Shown here: positions 9,335 to 18,794 of the stretch, one piece after another
Layout: each line of letters opens with the position of its first letter
Position numbering within the stretch: the first letter of the stretch is position 1
NCBI GenBank assembly: GCA_016927695.1
Contig: JAFGME010000191.1
Coordinates: 1-33,904, forward strand
Source of the DNA: Bacteroidales bacterium
GTDB lineage: Bacteria; Bacteroidota; Bacteroidia; Bacteroidales; JAFGHD01
Reading direction: 5' to 3'
Length of the DNA stretch: 33,904 bases
Position numbers and translations under genes: made by a program
Notes under the pieces: model-generated
What the model was told of the DNA's origin: nothing
Databases searched by the model: none
What the model saw: only the letters and a program-made list of their open reading frames with translations

Positions 9335-10477
9335 TTAATAATGGCACATCTGGCAATTATTGCCACCCACATCATCAACCGTTACATTTGTTCTTTTCCC
9401 GGTGTTGATTTCCTCATTAAAACCGGTATATTTCCGGTAGAACTCATTTTCGGCAAAACGGACATGGGTGGTTCTGTGACACTGGATACACCAGCCCATA
9501 CCCAATGATTCCACCTGAACAATTTTATCCATTTTTTCCACCGGGCCGTGACATTCAGCGCACTGCCTCCTGCCGGCGTTCACATGCTGGGCATGACTGA
9601 AAAAGACGTGATCGGGCAGATTATGCACCCGGATCCACCGGATGGGTATTCCTTTCTCCCAGGATGCAAGAACTTTGGCGATTTCGGCTTCCCCGGTTTG
9701 TTTTCCGTTTCTGACCACATTATGGCAATTCATGCATACGTCAGTACCGGGGATTCCGGCGCTCTTGCTTTCGGGTGCAGCGCTATGGCAGTAAAGGCAA
9801 TCGATTTTATTCTGCCCGGCATGCACTTTGTGTGAAAACCAAACAGGCTGTTCGGGGGAGTAACCCTGTTGCCTGCCCAGAGCCTGCGCTTCAATGACTA
9901 CAATTTCGATGCAGACGAAAACAGAGATAACAATGACAATGATATGAATAAATTTCACACGGACAATCCTGAACAGGCTGAGGTCTAAGATGGACAGAAT
10001 GATCAATCCCAGAAAAATCAGAAAAGTAGGTTGCGTGTTGCCGGGTCCAATGTTTCTGTGGGTTAACAAAAACTCTTCAGCATCCGTTGATGGTGCCTCA
10101 ACCCGGGGCGTCTTTGTTTCTGCTGTTGCCTCCGGTTCAGGCACATAGTCTTTGATATATTCCAGGATGCCCCTGATCTGAGCGTCGGTGAATTCAAAGG
10201 GCGGCATGGGCACTTTATACTCTTCCCAAAGCTTCACCGCATCCGGATCTCCTTTTTGAATCATTTCCTGCGAATTACGGATAAATGCGATCAGCCAGTT
10301 CTCGCTCCTGCGCCCGGTTACTCCGGTTAAATCAGGTCCGATGAGCCGTTTTCCCATCACATGACAAACCTTACACTGGCTCCATTCAGAGGGGGGGTCG
10401 GATGAGGCATGAAGAGGGGTATGGGTCAGGGAGAATAAAAACCATAAAGTAACACTGAAATATAGTCGATTAACCAT
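9335..10477 (-). CDS. actA: Alternative Complex III subunit ActA, multiheme cytochrome c with N-terminal monoheme domain
   Basis: Six CxxCH motifs: CKVCH, CLYCH, CMNCH, CAECH, CIQCH, CQMCH; first lies in a separate cytochrome c domain followed by TM segments. Confidence 0.92.
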   Translation of the reverse strand: MVNRLYFSVTLWFLFSLTHTPLHASSDPPSEWSQCKVCHVMGKRLIGPDLTGVTGRRSENWLIAFIRNSQEMIQKGDPDAVKLWEEYKVPMPPFEFTDAQIRGILEYIKDYVPEPEATAETKTPRVEAPSTDAEEFLLTHRNIGPGNTQPTFLIFLGLIILSILDLSLFRIVRVKFIHIIVIVISVFVCIEIVVIEAQALGRQQGYSPEQPVWFSHKVHAGQNKIDCLYCHSAAPESKSAGIPGTDVCMNCHNVVRNGKQTGEAEIAKVLASWEKGIPIRWIRVHNLPDHVFFSHAQHVNAGRRQCAECHGPVEKMDKIVQVESLGMGWCIQCHRTTHVRFAENEFYRKYTGFNEEINTGKRTNVTVDDVGGNNCQMCHY

Positions 10478-10620
10478 AAAAAATCAGGTTGTTATGCTGT
10501 TATCTTTTTCAAACTTTATTATTCCGAGTGTAAAAATAATAAATAAATGCAAATAAAGTAATCCTATACTTAAATCTGATTTTATTTATAAAATGTCTAA
10601 ATAAGAGGTAGAACAGTTAC

Positions 10621-12807
10621 TTATTTAACAAACAGCAGTTCCCTGTATTTTGGGAGGGGCCAGAGTTCATCATCGACCATAAGTTCAAGTTTATCAATAT
10701 GGTATCTGATTTTATCGATAAACGGAAAAACATTCCGGTTATAGGCCGCCGCTTTCTCCACGACATTTTCGGTTTTATTGGCTTTTTTTCTCTCTTCGAT
10801 CATCAGCAGCACCATATCCTTGATTTGTTCAATATGCTCAGAAATGTCCTTAATAGACTGAAGCTGGTTTCTGCTCAGTTTCACAAATGTTTTTGAATCG
10901 AGGACCTCTTTAAGCCCTTTCACATTTTCAATAAGCTGATTCTGATAACGGATGGCAATCGGGATGATGTGGTTCATGGCCAGATCTCCGATCACCCTTG
11001 ATTCGATCTGAATTTTATTGGTATAATTTTCTAGTTGGATTTCGCACCGGGCCAGAAGTTCACGGGGTGTCATCACATTATTTCTTTCGAAAAGGCTGAT
11101 GCAATCGGCACCGGTAAGGGCTTTAAGCGCATCAGGGGTTGATGTGATATTGGGCAGACCCCTCCTTTCGGCTTCCTGAAGCCAGTTATCACTGTAATTG
11201 TTGCCTTCGAAACGGATCTTCTCCGATTCCCCGATATAGTTTTTTACCACCTGAAAAATGGCCTCATTACGTGAAGCTCCATTATCCGTCAATTTCCCAA
11301 TATCCTGCATGAATTCACGGAGCTGATCCGCCATGATGGTATTGAGGGCAATCATTGGACCTGCGCAATTGGCCGACGAACCGACCGCTCTGAACTCAAA
11401 CTTGTTCCCCGTAAAAGCAAAGGGAGAGGTCCTGTTCCTGTCGGTATTATCCAATAAAATTTCAGGAATTTTGGGAATGCTCAGGTTCGATTCTGATCCA
11501 CCTGCATTGAGGTTGCCTTTTTTAGTACGCTTCACGATCTGGTCAAGGGTTTTTGACAGTTGTTCCCCGATAAAAACAGAGATGACAGCAGGGGGAGCTT
11601 CATGTGCGCCCAGGCGGTGATCGTTGCCGGCAGATGCGATATGCGCTCTCAGCACCCCTGAATATTTGTCGACGGCTTTGATGATATTGACCAGAAAAAC
11701 GATGAATCTCAGGTTTGATTTAGGTGTTTTCCCGGGAGAAAGCAGGTTTTCGCCCGTATCGGTCATCAGCGACCAGTTGTTATGTTTTCCTGATCCGTTA
11801 ACCCCTTTATAGGGTTTTTCATGCAGAAGCACCTGGAAATCGTGCTTTCTGGCAGTTTTCTCCAACAGATGCATCAGGAGTTGGTTGTGATCCACCGAAA
11901 TATTGGCCTCTTCAAAAATGGGAGCACATTCATACTGGTTGGGAGCCACCTCATTATGTCTTGTTTTAACGGGTATTCCCAGCCTGTGGGCCTCATACTC
12001 GAAATGCCTCATAAAGTTATAAACCCTTTCGTGGATGGTGCCAAAATAATGGTCGGAAAGCTGCTGGTCTTTGGCTGATGCATGGCCGAACACGGTACGC
12101 CCGGTAAGGGCAAGGTCGGGCCGCGCCTTAAAAAGAACGGAGTCCACCAGGAAATACTCCTGTTCCCAACCCAATGTTGCAAACACTTTCTCCGTGTTTT
12201 TATCGAACAAACGGCAAACCTCTGTTGCAGCGCTGTCTAAAGCCGACAGTGATTTCAGCAAGGGGGTCTTATAATCAAGGGCTTCCCCTGTATAAGAGAT
12301 AAAAATGGTAGGGATACACAGGGTCTGATCGATGATGAAGGCATAAGATGTAGGGTCCCACGCCGTGTAGCCCCTGGCTTCGAACGTATTCCTGATGCCG
12401 CCGCTGGGGAAGCTTGAGGCATCGGGTTCCTGCTGCACCAGCTCTTTTCCCTGGAAATTCTCTACAGATTTCCCCCCCTCCACCGGAACAATAAATGCAT
12501 CATGTTTTTCTGCCGTTGTACCGGTGAGCGGGTGAAACCAATGGGTATAATGGGTGGCGCCTTTGCTTACGGCCCATGCTTTAAGGCCTGACGCCACCTG
12601 GTCGGCTATCTTGCGGTCAATCTGGCCGCCCTTTTCGATGGCGTTAATCAGTTTGACATACGCTTCCTGGGTGAGAAATTCGCGCATTGCCGCACGGTTA
12701 AAAGTCATTTCGCCAAAATAGTCTGAAATCTTTTTTGAGGGGATATCCACCTCCTTTATTTGCCTGTCAAGCATTACCCTGAGCGCCTGAAACCTGAAGT
12801 TTTCCAT
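10621..12807 (-). CDS. glnN: Glutamine synthetase type III
   Basis: 728 aa GSIII: FNRAAMREFLTQEAY, TRHNEVAPNQYECAPIFEEANISVDHNQLLM, GSGKHNNWSLMTD, DHRLGAHEAPPAVISVFIG. Confidence 0.95.
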   Translation of the reverse strand: MENFRFQALRVMLDRQIKEVDIPSKKISDYFGEMTFNRAAMREFLTQEAYVKLINAIEKGGQIDRKIADQVASGLKAWAVSKGATHYTHWFHPLTGTTAEKHDAFIVPVEGGKSVENFQGKELVQQEPDASSFPSGGIRNTFEARGYTAWDPTSYAFIIDQTLCIPTIFISYTGEALDYKTPLLKSLSALDSAATEVCRLFDKNTEKVFATLGWEQEYFLVDSVLFKARPDLALTGRTVFGHASAKDQQLSDHYFGTIHERVYNFMRHFEYEAHRLGIPVKTRHNEVAPNQYECAPIFEEANISVDHNQLLMHLLEKTARKHDFQVLLHEKPYKGVNGSGKHNNWSLMTDTGENLLSPGKTPKSNLRFIVFLVNIIKAVDKYSGVLRAHIASAGNDHRLGAHEAPPAVISVFIGEQLSKTLDQIVKRTKKGNLNAGGSESNLSIPKIPEILLDNTDRNRTSPFAFTGNKFEFRAVGSSANCAGPMIALNTIMADQLREFMQDIGKLTDNGASRNEAIFQVVKNYIGESEKIRFEGNNYSDNWLQEAERRGLPNITSTPDALKALTGADCISLFERNNVMTPRELLARCEIQLENYTNKIQIESRVIGDLAMNHIIPIAIRYQNQLIENVKGLKEVLDSKTFVKLSRNQLQSIKDISEHIEQIKDMVLLMIEERKKANKTENVVEKAAAYNRNVFPFIDKIRYHIDKLELMVDDELWPLPKYRELLFVK

Positions 12808-12852
12808 TGTAAATATGAGTTTAGGGGTTAAAAAGCATATTTTTCAAAAAAA

Positions 12853-12874
12853 CTGCAAATATAGTGCATTGCAG
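12853..12874 (-). promoter_or_regulatory. Predicted Bacteroidota-type promoter -7 element (TATATTTG, 12863-12856) inside an inverted repeat CTGCA-N12-TGCAG, upstream of glnN
   Basis: Minus strand reads CTGCAATGCACTATATTTGCAG; TATATTTG fits TAnnTTTG about 50 nt upstream of the GSIII start. Confidence 0.45.
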
Positions 12875-12880
12875 ATGTTT

Positions 12881-14344
12881 TTAACTCTTTATGCCATTGC
12901 TTTTTTTAACCATCCACAGGCCTGTGAATGTTAAAAGACCATTGATGATTAGCAATTCAAAGCCAAACCTGTAGCCATTAAAAAGCTGCATGGAGTGTAC
13001 GCTCAGAAAATAACAAATCACGGGTGAAATCACGGCAATAACAGGGGCCCATGGGTCGCGCACCCTGTATTTTGTGAAAAGGCCGAAAGCAAACATACCC
13101 AGCAACGGGCCGTAGGTGTAACCCGCAATGGTAAAAAGTCCGGATATGACGGCCTGATCGTTGATCATCCTGAAAATGATTATGACGGCAAGGATCAGGA
13201 AGGAAATACAGACATGAACGAGGATGCGTATATTTTTCCTCTTATTATTATCCATATCGGTTTTCTTCTCCAAACCAAGAAAATCGATGCTGAAAGAGGT
13301 GGTCAGGGCGGTAATGGCGCTGTCGGCGCTGGAATAGGCAGCAGAGATGAGACCAATGATAAAAACGATACCGGCAGCCATTCCCAGATGGTTGAAAGCC
13401 AACAGGGGAAAGAGGTCGTCAGACATCCGCGGCAGTGCGATGCCGGATTCAGCAGCGAATAAATATAGCGAGGCGCCTAAAAACAGAAAAAGCAGGTTTA
13501 CCGGGATCAGCACCCAACTCAACGTGATGATGTTTTTTCTTGCATCCCTCAGCGACCGGCAGGTAAGATTCTTCTGCATCATATCCTGATCAAGTCCTGT
13601 CATTACAATGGCGATGAAAATACCACTCATGAACTGCTTTAGGAAAAACCTCTCATCCCTCCAGTTACTGAAAAACAGCACCTGGCTGTAGTCGCTTTCG
13701 GCTACCCTGGCAAACAAACCGGAAAGGGAAAGATTCATAGATGATGAAACCAGTATAAGCGAAATGAATACCGCAAGAAGCATGAAGGTGGTTTGCATGG
13801 TATCAGTCCAGACAATGGTTTTTATACCTCCTTTGGCAGTGTAGAGCCAGATCAGGACGATAAACAGTAAGGCTGTGGCCCAGAAGGGAATATGCCAGTG
13901 ATCGAACACAAATATCTGCAGGACATTTACCACCAGAAAAAGGCGAAAGGATGCACCGATGATCCTGGAGATGAGAAAAAAAGCGGATCCTGTTTTATAC
14001 GACCAAAACCCAAACCTTCCCTCAAGGTAGGTATAAATTGAAGTCAGGTTCAGCCGGTAATACATCGGCAGCAAAACATAAGCAATGGCATAGTAACCCA
14101 GCAGATAACCCAACACCACCATCAGATAAGAAAACCTGGTTTCGCCCACCCACCCGGGAATAGAAATAAAAGTAACCCCGGAAAGCGAAGCCCCGATCAT
14201 ACCATAGGCCACGGCAAACCAGGGGGAAGCCCTGTTTCCGGTAAAAAAAGATGTATTATCAGCTTTTCGTGAGGTGCGCCATGCGATGACGAACAACAAT
14301 GCGGTGTAAAGTGCAAAGGATATAAATACGAGTATTGACGACAA
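12881..14344 (-). CDS. Sodium:solute symporter (SSS family)
   Basis: Polytopic membrane protein with SSS-type signatures (SLSGVTFISIPGWVGETRFSYLMVVLGYLLGYY, AAYSSADSAITALTTSFSID). Confidence 0.9.
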   Translation of the reverse strand: MSSILVFISFALYTALLFVIAWRTSRKADNTSFFTGNRASPWFAVAYGMIGASLSGVTFISIPGWVGETRFSYLMVVLGYLLGYYAIAYVLLPMYYRLNLTSIYTYLEGRFGFWSYKTGSAFFLISRIIGASFRLFLVVNVLQIFVFDHWHIPFWATALLFIVLIWLYTAKGGIKTIVWTDTMQTTFMLLAVFISLILVSSSMNLSLSGLFARVAESDYSQVLFFSNWRDERFFLKQFMSGIFIAIVMTGLDQDMMQKNLTCRSLRDARKNIITLSWVLIPVNLLFLFLGASLYLFAAESGIALPRMSDDLFPLLAFNHLGMAAGIVFIIGLISAAYSSADSAITALTTSFSIDFLGLEKKTDMDNNKRKNIRILVHVCISFLILAVIIIFRMINDQAVISGLFTIAGYTYGPLLGMFAFGLFTKYRVRDPWAPVIAVISPVICYFLSVHSMQLFNGYRFGFELLIINGLLTFTGLWMVKKSNGIKS

Positions 14345-14355
14345 AGCGGGAGGGT

Positions 14356-14907
14356 TTATTGGGTTACATAATGATCCAGAAAAAAACGGGCAAAAGGCGG
14401 CAATCCTTCAAAAGTGTAATCAGCATGTATTTCTGATCCGGTATCTGCAGGGTTAATGAGCACTGTAACCATCCCTGAGTTCCTTCCAAAATCAATATCG
14501 GTGGCGCTATCCCCTGCCATTACCGATTTATCAAAGCGGATTTGCGGGAAGTCTTTTAGCGCCTGCAGAGCCATCCCGGTTCCGGGTTTCCTGTATGGAT
14601 TATTCTCACTTTCCAAAAAGGGAGAATGGTAAATCCTGTCGATGCGTCCTCCGGCATCCATGATTTCCTTAAGCATAAATGCATGTACCGCATCAAGTTG
14701 CTGTTCAGTCATTATTTTTTTCCCTATCCCCTGCTGATTGGTCACAAGAATAATTTTACCAAAAACACGGGAGAATTCGGCCAGGGCTTTTTTCACGCCG
14801 GGAAGGAAAACGAAATCTTCGGGTTTTGTGACATACCCCCCGGGAACCCTCTTATTGATCACCCCGTCCCTGTCTAAAAACAATGTCCATCTTTTATCAA
14901 TAACCAT
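14356..14907 (-). CDS. gmhB: HAD-family D-glycero-D-manno-heptose-1,7-bisphosphate 7-phosphatase-like protein
   Basis: LFLDRDGVINKRVPGGYVTKPEDFVFLPGV, VTNQQGIGK, MAGDSATDIDFGRNSG; upstream extension to 15042 overlaps the preceding gene, so start ~14907 preferred. Confidence 0.85.
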   Translation of the reverse strand: MVIDKRWTLFLDRDGVINKRVPGGYVTKPEDFVFLPGVKKALAEFSRVFGKIILVTNQQGIGKKIMTEQQLDAVHAFMLKEIMDAGGRIDRIYHSPFLESENNPYRKPGTGMALQALKDFPQIRFDKSVMAGDSATDIDFGRNSGMVTVLINPADTGSEIHADYTFEGLPPFARFFLDHYVTQ

Positions 14908-15592
14908 ACATCTCAAATGTTTTTTTCGCTTTTTCCAGATCATCGGGATTGCAAATGTCCAGGAATTCAGAAAAACACCGGAATCCAAAAATCCTGAAAT
15001 CGCTGCATAATCCAAGTATATTCCCGGGTGTGAAGGCCTCATTTTTTTTATTGTGCCACTGTCTAAGCAATGACCTCTTAATCAGAAAAACCCCTCCCTC
15101 GGTGTATTCTTCGACGGGTATATTGTCAAGGCCTGCCAATCCTGTGATTCTGTAGTTTGGGTCCATTAATACCACGGGATCGTTCCTGATATCTCTTGCA
15201 AAGCGCAATGCAACAGTGGATTCAGCTTCCTTCAACTGATGAAAATCGGTTAAGCGCCTCACATTAATGTTGAAAAAACGATCAGGATAAATAACGAGCA
15301 CTGATGAGCCGGTCATATGTTCCATTGCTTCATTAAGTTCAGCAGGCAACAGAGGGGAATTTCCCACAGGAGCATAAGTAATTCTGAAGGAGCCGTATTT
15401 GTTGTTGTAAATATTCCTTATATGTTCATTCCATAGTCCTCCGGCTACAAGCAGCTCTGAAAACGACCATTGGTCAAGAAACCGCATCCACAATTCCATA
15501 AAGGGCCTGGCGGTTAACCGGGTAAGGCTTCCGGGAACTCCTGAGTTGTTAAGGCGATTTTCGTCAATGATGAATATGGCATCCCTGATCAT
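14897..15592 (-). CDS. Divergent sugar-phosphate nucleotidyltransferase-like protein (HddC-like fold) lacking canonical catalytic motifs
   Basis: Fold-level resemblance (ARPFMELWMRFLDQW...VLVIYPDRFFNINVRRLTDFHQ) and position between gmhA and gmhB; GGxGTRL, LGTGG and NGD motifs replaced. Confidence 0.65.
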   Translation of the reverse strand: MIRDAIFIIDENRLNNSGVPGSLTRLTARPFMELWMRFLDQWSFSELLVAGGLWNEHIRNIYNNKYGSFRITYAPVGNSPLLPAELNEAMEHMTGSSVLVIYPDRFFNINVRRLTDFHQLKEAESTVALRFARDIRNDPVVLMDPNYRITGLAGLDNIPVEEYTEGGVFLIKRSLLRQWHNKKNEAFTPGNILGLCSDFRIFGFRCFSEFLDICNPDDLEKAKKTFEMYGY

Positions 15593-16170
15593 TATCTTGG
15601 AAACAATTCAGATTCAACGATTTCGCAGATAATATGTCCGATCAGGATATGGCTTTCCTGTATACGGGGGGTATCGGTGGACGGAACGTTAATCAGGTAA
15701 TCACACAACTCTTTCATTTGCCCTCCCGTATCCCCTGTAAATCCAACAGTGGTCAATCCTGCGGATCTTCCTGCTTCCAGAGCTTTCAGAATATTGGGGG
15801 AGTTTCCGGAGGTGGAGAGCCCGATCAGGACATCCCCCTTTTTCCCTGTTGCTTTCACCATCCTGGCATACACTTCGTCGTAGGAATAATCATTGGCAAC
15901 GGCCGTAAGATAGGAGGTATTCACATGCAAAGCCTCAGCGGGCAGTGGATCCCGGTCGTAATAAAAACGCCCGGAAAATTCGGCAGCAAGGTGCTGGGCA
16001 TCGGCAGCGCTGCCCCCGTTTCCGCAAAACAACACTTTACCGCCATTTCTGAAGGAAGCAGTTATTACCATGGCTACCTTTCCGGTGGTTCCGGTGAGTT
16101 GATGTCCAAGGATAATCTTTTCCTTCACTGCAATGGATTCACGTATGATCTTTTCAATTTTTTCTTTCAT
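15592..16170 (-). CDS. gmhA: Sedoheptulose-7-phosphate isomerase (SIS domain)
   Basis: LFCGNGGSAADAQHLAAEFSGRF, GLSTSGNSPNILKALEAGR, PRIQESHILIGHIICEIVE; start at MKEKIEK ~16170. Confidence 0.93.
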   Translation of the reverse strand: MKEKIEKIIRESIAVKEKIILGHQLTGTTGKVAMVITASFRNGGKVLFCGNGGSAADAQHLAAEFSGRFYYDRDPLPAEALHVNTSYLTAVANDYSYDEVYARMVKATGKKGDVLIGLSTSGNSPNILKALEAGRSAGLTTVGFTGDTGGQMKELCDYLINVPSTDTPRIQESHILIGHIICEIVESELFPR

Positions 16171-16171
16171 A

Positions 16172-16687
16172 TTATTTAAATACAACCACCTCATTAAAAC
16201 TTTTTCTTTTCACACTGTGCCTCTCCATGTCGGCAGTCTGAGAAGGATAACCCAGCGACAGAATAATGGCCGGTTCGATGTGTTCGGGCAGTTCGAGCAG
16301 TGAAACCACCTTGTTTTTATTAAAATTGCAAATCCAGCATGTACCCAGACCAGCATCTGCAGCCGCCAGGGTCATGTGGTCTGCTGCAATGGCCAGGTCG
16401 ATGTCGCAATGGTCTTTGCCATCGCCCCTCTTCCATGAGGCGGAGTGATCGCCGCAAATCACAATAAATACCGGCGCCTCAAAGAACCACCCCCTGGCGT
16501 ACACTTCTTTCCATCCGGGAGCCGCCCCTTCATTCCTTACCACATAAAAAAGCCAGGGTTGATAATTTGCAGCCGAGGGGGCTACACGTCCTGCCTCCAG
16601 AACATAATGAAGTTCCTTATCTGGGATTTCCTTTTTCAGATACCCGCGGGCAGAAAACCTACGAATTGCAAGATCTAAAAATGACAT
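16172..16687 (-). CDS. Nitroreductase family protein
   Basis: IRRFSARGYLKKEIPDKELHYVLEAGRVAPSAANYQPWLFYVV; GLGTCWICNF; LSLGYPS. Confidence 0.9.
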   Translation of the reverse strand: MSFLDLAIRRFSARGYLKKEIPDKELHYVLEAGRVAPSAANYQPWLFYVVRNEGAAPGWKEVYARGWFFEAPVFIVICGDHSASWKRGDGKDHCDIDLAIAADHMTLAAADAGLGTCWICNFNKNKVVSLLELPEHIEPAIILSLGYPSQTADMERHSVKRKSFNEVVVFK

Positions 16688-16795
16688 TTCACTGATTTAT
16701 GAAAACTAAAAAACACTCATGCTACAAAAATAGTTGAAATTTATCATTAAAAACTATAATCACAACTCAACCGAGAATGCAGTTGCGCTGACTCC

Positions 16796-18619
16796 TTATT
16801 CATGTGAAACATCAATGAGGGTTTGCCTGTATGCATTGAAAACATTGGCTCTTGAAACAAACCCTACATATTTCTTTTTATCCAGCACGAGCAGATTATA
16901 ATTGCCTGTTCTTTTGAATTTTTCCATCACATTTTCCATGGAATCGGTCAGGAGTACTTTTTCATCGGCTGGGGGGTGGAACAGGTAGGCGGAAATGGGA
17001 TTGGAATATTTTTTCTCATTAAAAACATCAGCGCGTACATCGTCTAAAGTAACAAGCCCGCGAAAATACCCCTTTGCATCAACCACAGGAAAGAGGTTTC
17101 GTCTGGATTTTGCGATCACTTTGGTAAGGTCTCCCAGCGTTGAATGAGGGGGGATGGTCAGCACATCCTCGTCGATACAGTCCCTGAGGCTGAGCAGTGT
17201 AAGGACAGCCTGGTCCTTATGGTGTGTGATGAGTTCTCCCCTTTCGGCCAGTCTTTTGGTGAAGATGGAATGGGGGTCGAAGGTTTTTATGGTGATGAAA
17301 GATATTGTTGATGTAAGCATAAGCGGCACGATCAGAGCATAGCCGTTGGTCATTTCTGTGATAAGGAATATGGCGGTAAGGGGAGCATGCAGCACCGCCC
17401 CGAGCACACCTGCCATGCCGACGAGAGTGAAATTGGTTTCAGACAGGGGTCTTGTGATCTCCAGGTCGTTTATTGTCCGTGCAAAAAGAAAGCCCGTAAG
17501 GCCACCGGTTACGGCGCTCGGTGCAAAGATGCCGCCAATCCCCCCGCTTTCGGTGGTAAGGGTGGTGGCCACTACTTTAAAAACGATCAGAAATACAAGG
17601 AATAAGGCTAAAACCCAGGCATTGTCCCTGAAAGGATAGAACACCCCTTTTGATAAAAGTTCAGCCGAATGTCCTGAAATGATAAGCCGGATGGCATCAT
17701 ATCCTTCGCCGTAAAGAGGCGGGAAGAAAAAAATCAGCAATCCTAACATAATGACGCCGGCAAGCGCCCTGCTGTAATTATTGCGGAAAGCTGCCAGTTT
17801 CGTTTCCACGAAGCGCGTCATACGGTTGAAGTAAAGCGAAACCATGCCTGTAAGGAACCCAAGTAAAAGGTAAAGTGGAATATGTCTGATCATAAAAGGT
17901 TCCGTCAACTCAAATCTGAACAGTATTTGTTCTGCCAGGAGGAGCTTGGCGGTGATGGCTCCGATGGCAGAAGCCATAAGCAGAGGGATGATGGAGGAGG
18001 TAGTGAGGTCGAGCATAAGCACTTCCAGGCTGAAGATCACAGCGGCTACCGGGGTGGTGAATATTGAAGCCATGGCGCCGGCAGCGCCGCATCCGATCAG
18101 CAGTGTAGTGGATTTATAGTTTAGCCTGAGCAACTGCCCCAGGTTTGAGCCTATTGACGACCCGGTGCTGATAATCGGCGCCTCCAGCCCTATGGATCCT
18201 CCGAATCCTGCTGTCAGAGAACTCCCCACCAAAGAAGAAAACACTTTATGCCTTTTCATTTTACCTTCGAGCCTCGAGATGACATACAATATTCTCGGGA
18301 TGCCATGCCTGGTTTCGTCCCTGACAATGAACCTCAGAAAAAGCAGGGTAAGGAATATCCCAATGGCCGGATACAGCGCATACAGGTAATTCTGTTCCTG
18401 AAGCCGGAAACCGGAAGTAAGCAAACCCTGAATCATGAACACCGAAGTTTTGAGTAAGTATGCTGCGATGCCTGAGAAAAAACCGATTACGGCGCTCAGG
18501 ATGATCACGAAGTATCTGTCGCTCATCACTTTGGGCCTCCAGATCAGAAAACGGCCAATAAGATTACGTGTTTTACCGCTGCTTTCATTCATGCCAGAAA
18601 GGGAATGTTTTTCCGGCAA
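16796..18619 (-). CDS. ClC family chloride channel/transporter with C-terminal CBS domains
   Basis: GFGGSIGLEAPIISTGSSIGSNLGQ, ESGGIGGIFAPSAVTGG, C-terminal CBS pair. Confidence 0.92.
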   Translation of the reverse strand: MPEKHSLSGMNESSGKTRNLIGRFLIWRPKVMSDRYFVIILSAVIGFFSGIAAYLLKTSVFMIQGLLTSGFRLQEQNYLYALYPAIGIFLTLLFLRFIVRDETRHGIPRILYVISRLEGKMKRHKVFSSLVGSSLTAGFGGSIGLEAPIISTGSSIGSNLGQLLRLNYKSTTLLIGCGAAGAMASIFTTPVAAVIFSLEVLMLDLTTSSIIPLLMASAIGAITAKLLLAEQILFRFELTEPFMIRHIPLYLLLGFLTGMVSLYFNRMTRFVETKLAAFRNNYSRALAGVIMLGLLIFFFPPLYGEGYDAIRLIISGHSAELLSKGVFYPFRDNAWVLALFLVFLIVFKVVATTLTTESGGIGGIFAPSAVTGGLTGFLFARTINDLEITRPLSETNFTLVGMAGVLGAVLHAPLTAIFLITEMTNGYALIVPLMLTSTISFITIKTFDPHSIFTKRLAERGELITHHKDQAVLTLLSLRDCIDEDVLTIPPHSTLGDLTKVIAKSRRNLFPVVDAKGYFRGLVTLDDVRADVFNEKKYSNPISAYLFHPPADEKVLLTDSMENVMEKFKRTGNYNLLVLDKKKYVGFVSRANVFNAYRQTLIDVSHE

Positions 18620-18794
18620 TAAAGATAAATTTATTCAGCGACAAGTTACTAAATCAGGTTTTGTATTTGTTCGGTATATATTCAGATTATAACCGGAATG
18701 CTGTGGGAAACCTCTCTACTCCTTTGCAGGAGGCCTTTCCGCAGTGCGGGGAGGCTGCAATTTACAGGAACGACAAACCAAGGCATACAGCATA

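Noticed and set aside
15634-16179. 181-aa plus-strand ORF opposite gmhA
   Set aside because: gmhA on the minus strand has clear SIS-domain motifs and operon context; the antisense translation has none.
18620-18794. Possible terminator/regulatory RNA downstream of the glycogen fusion
   Set aside because: Only short weak stems (for example CTCCT-TTGC-AGGAG) without a U tract on the relevant strand.
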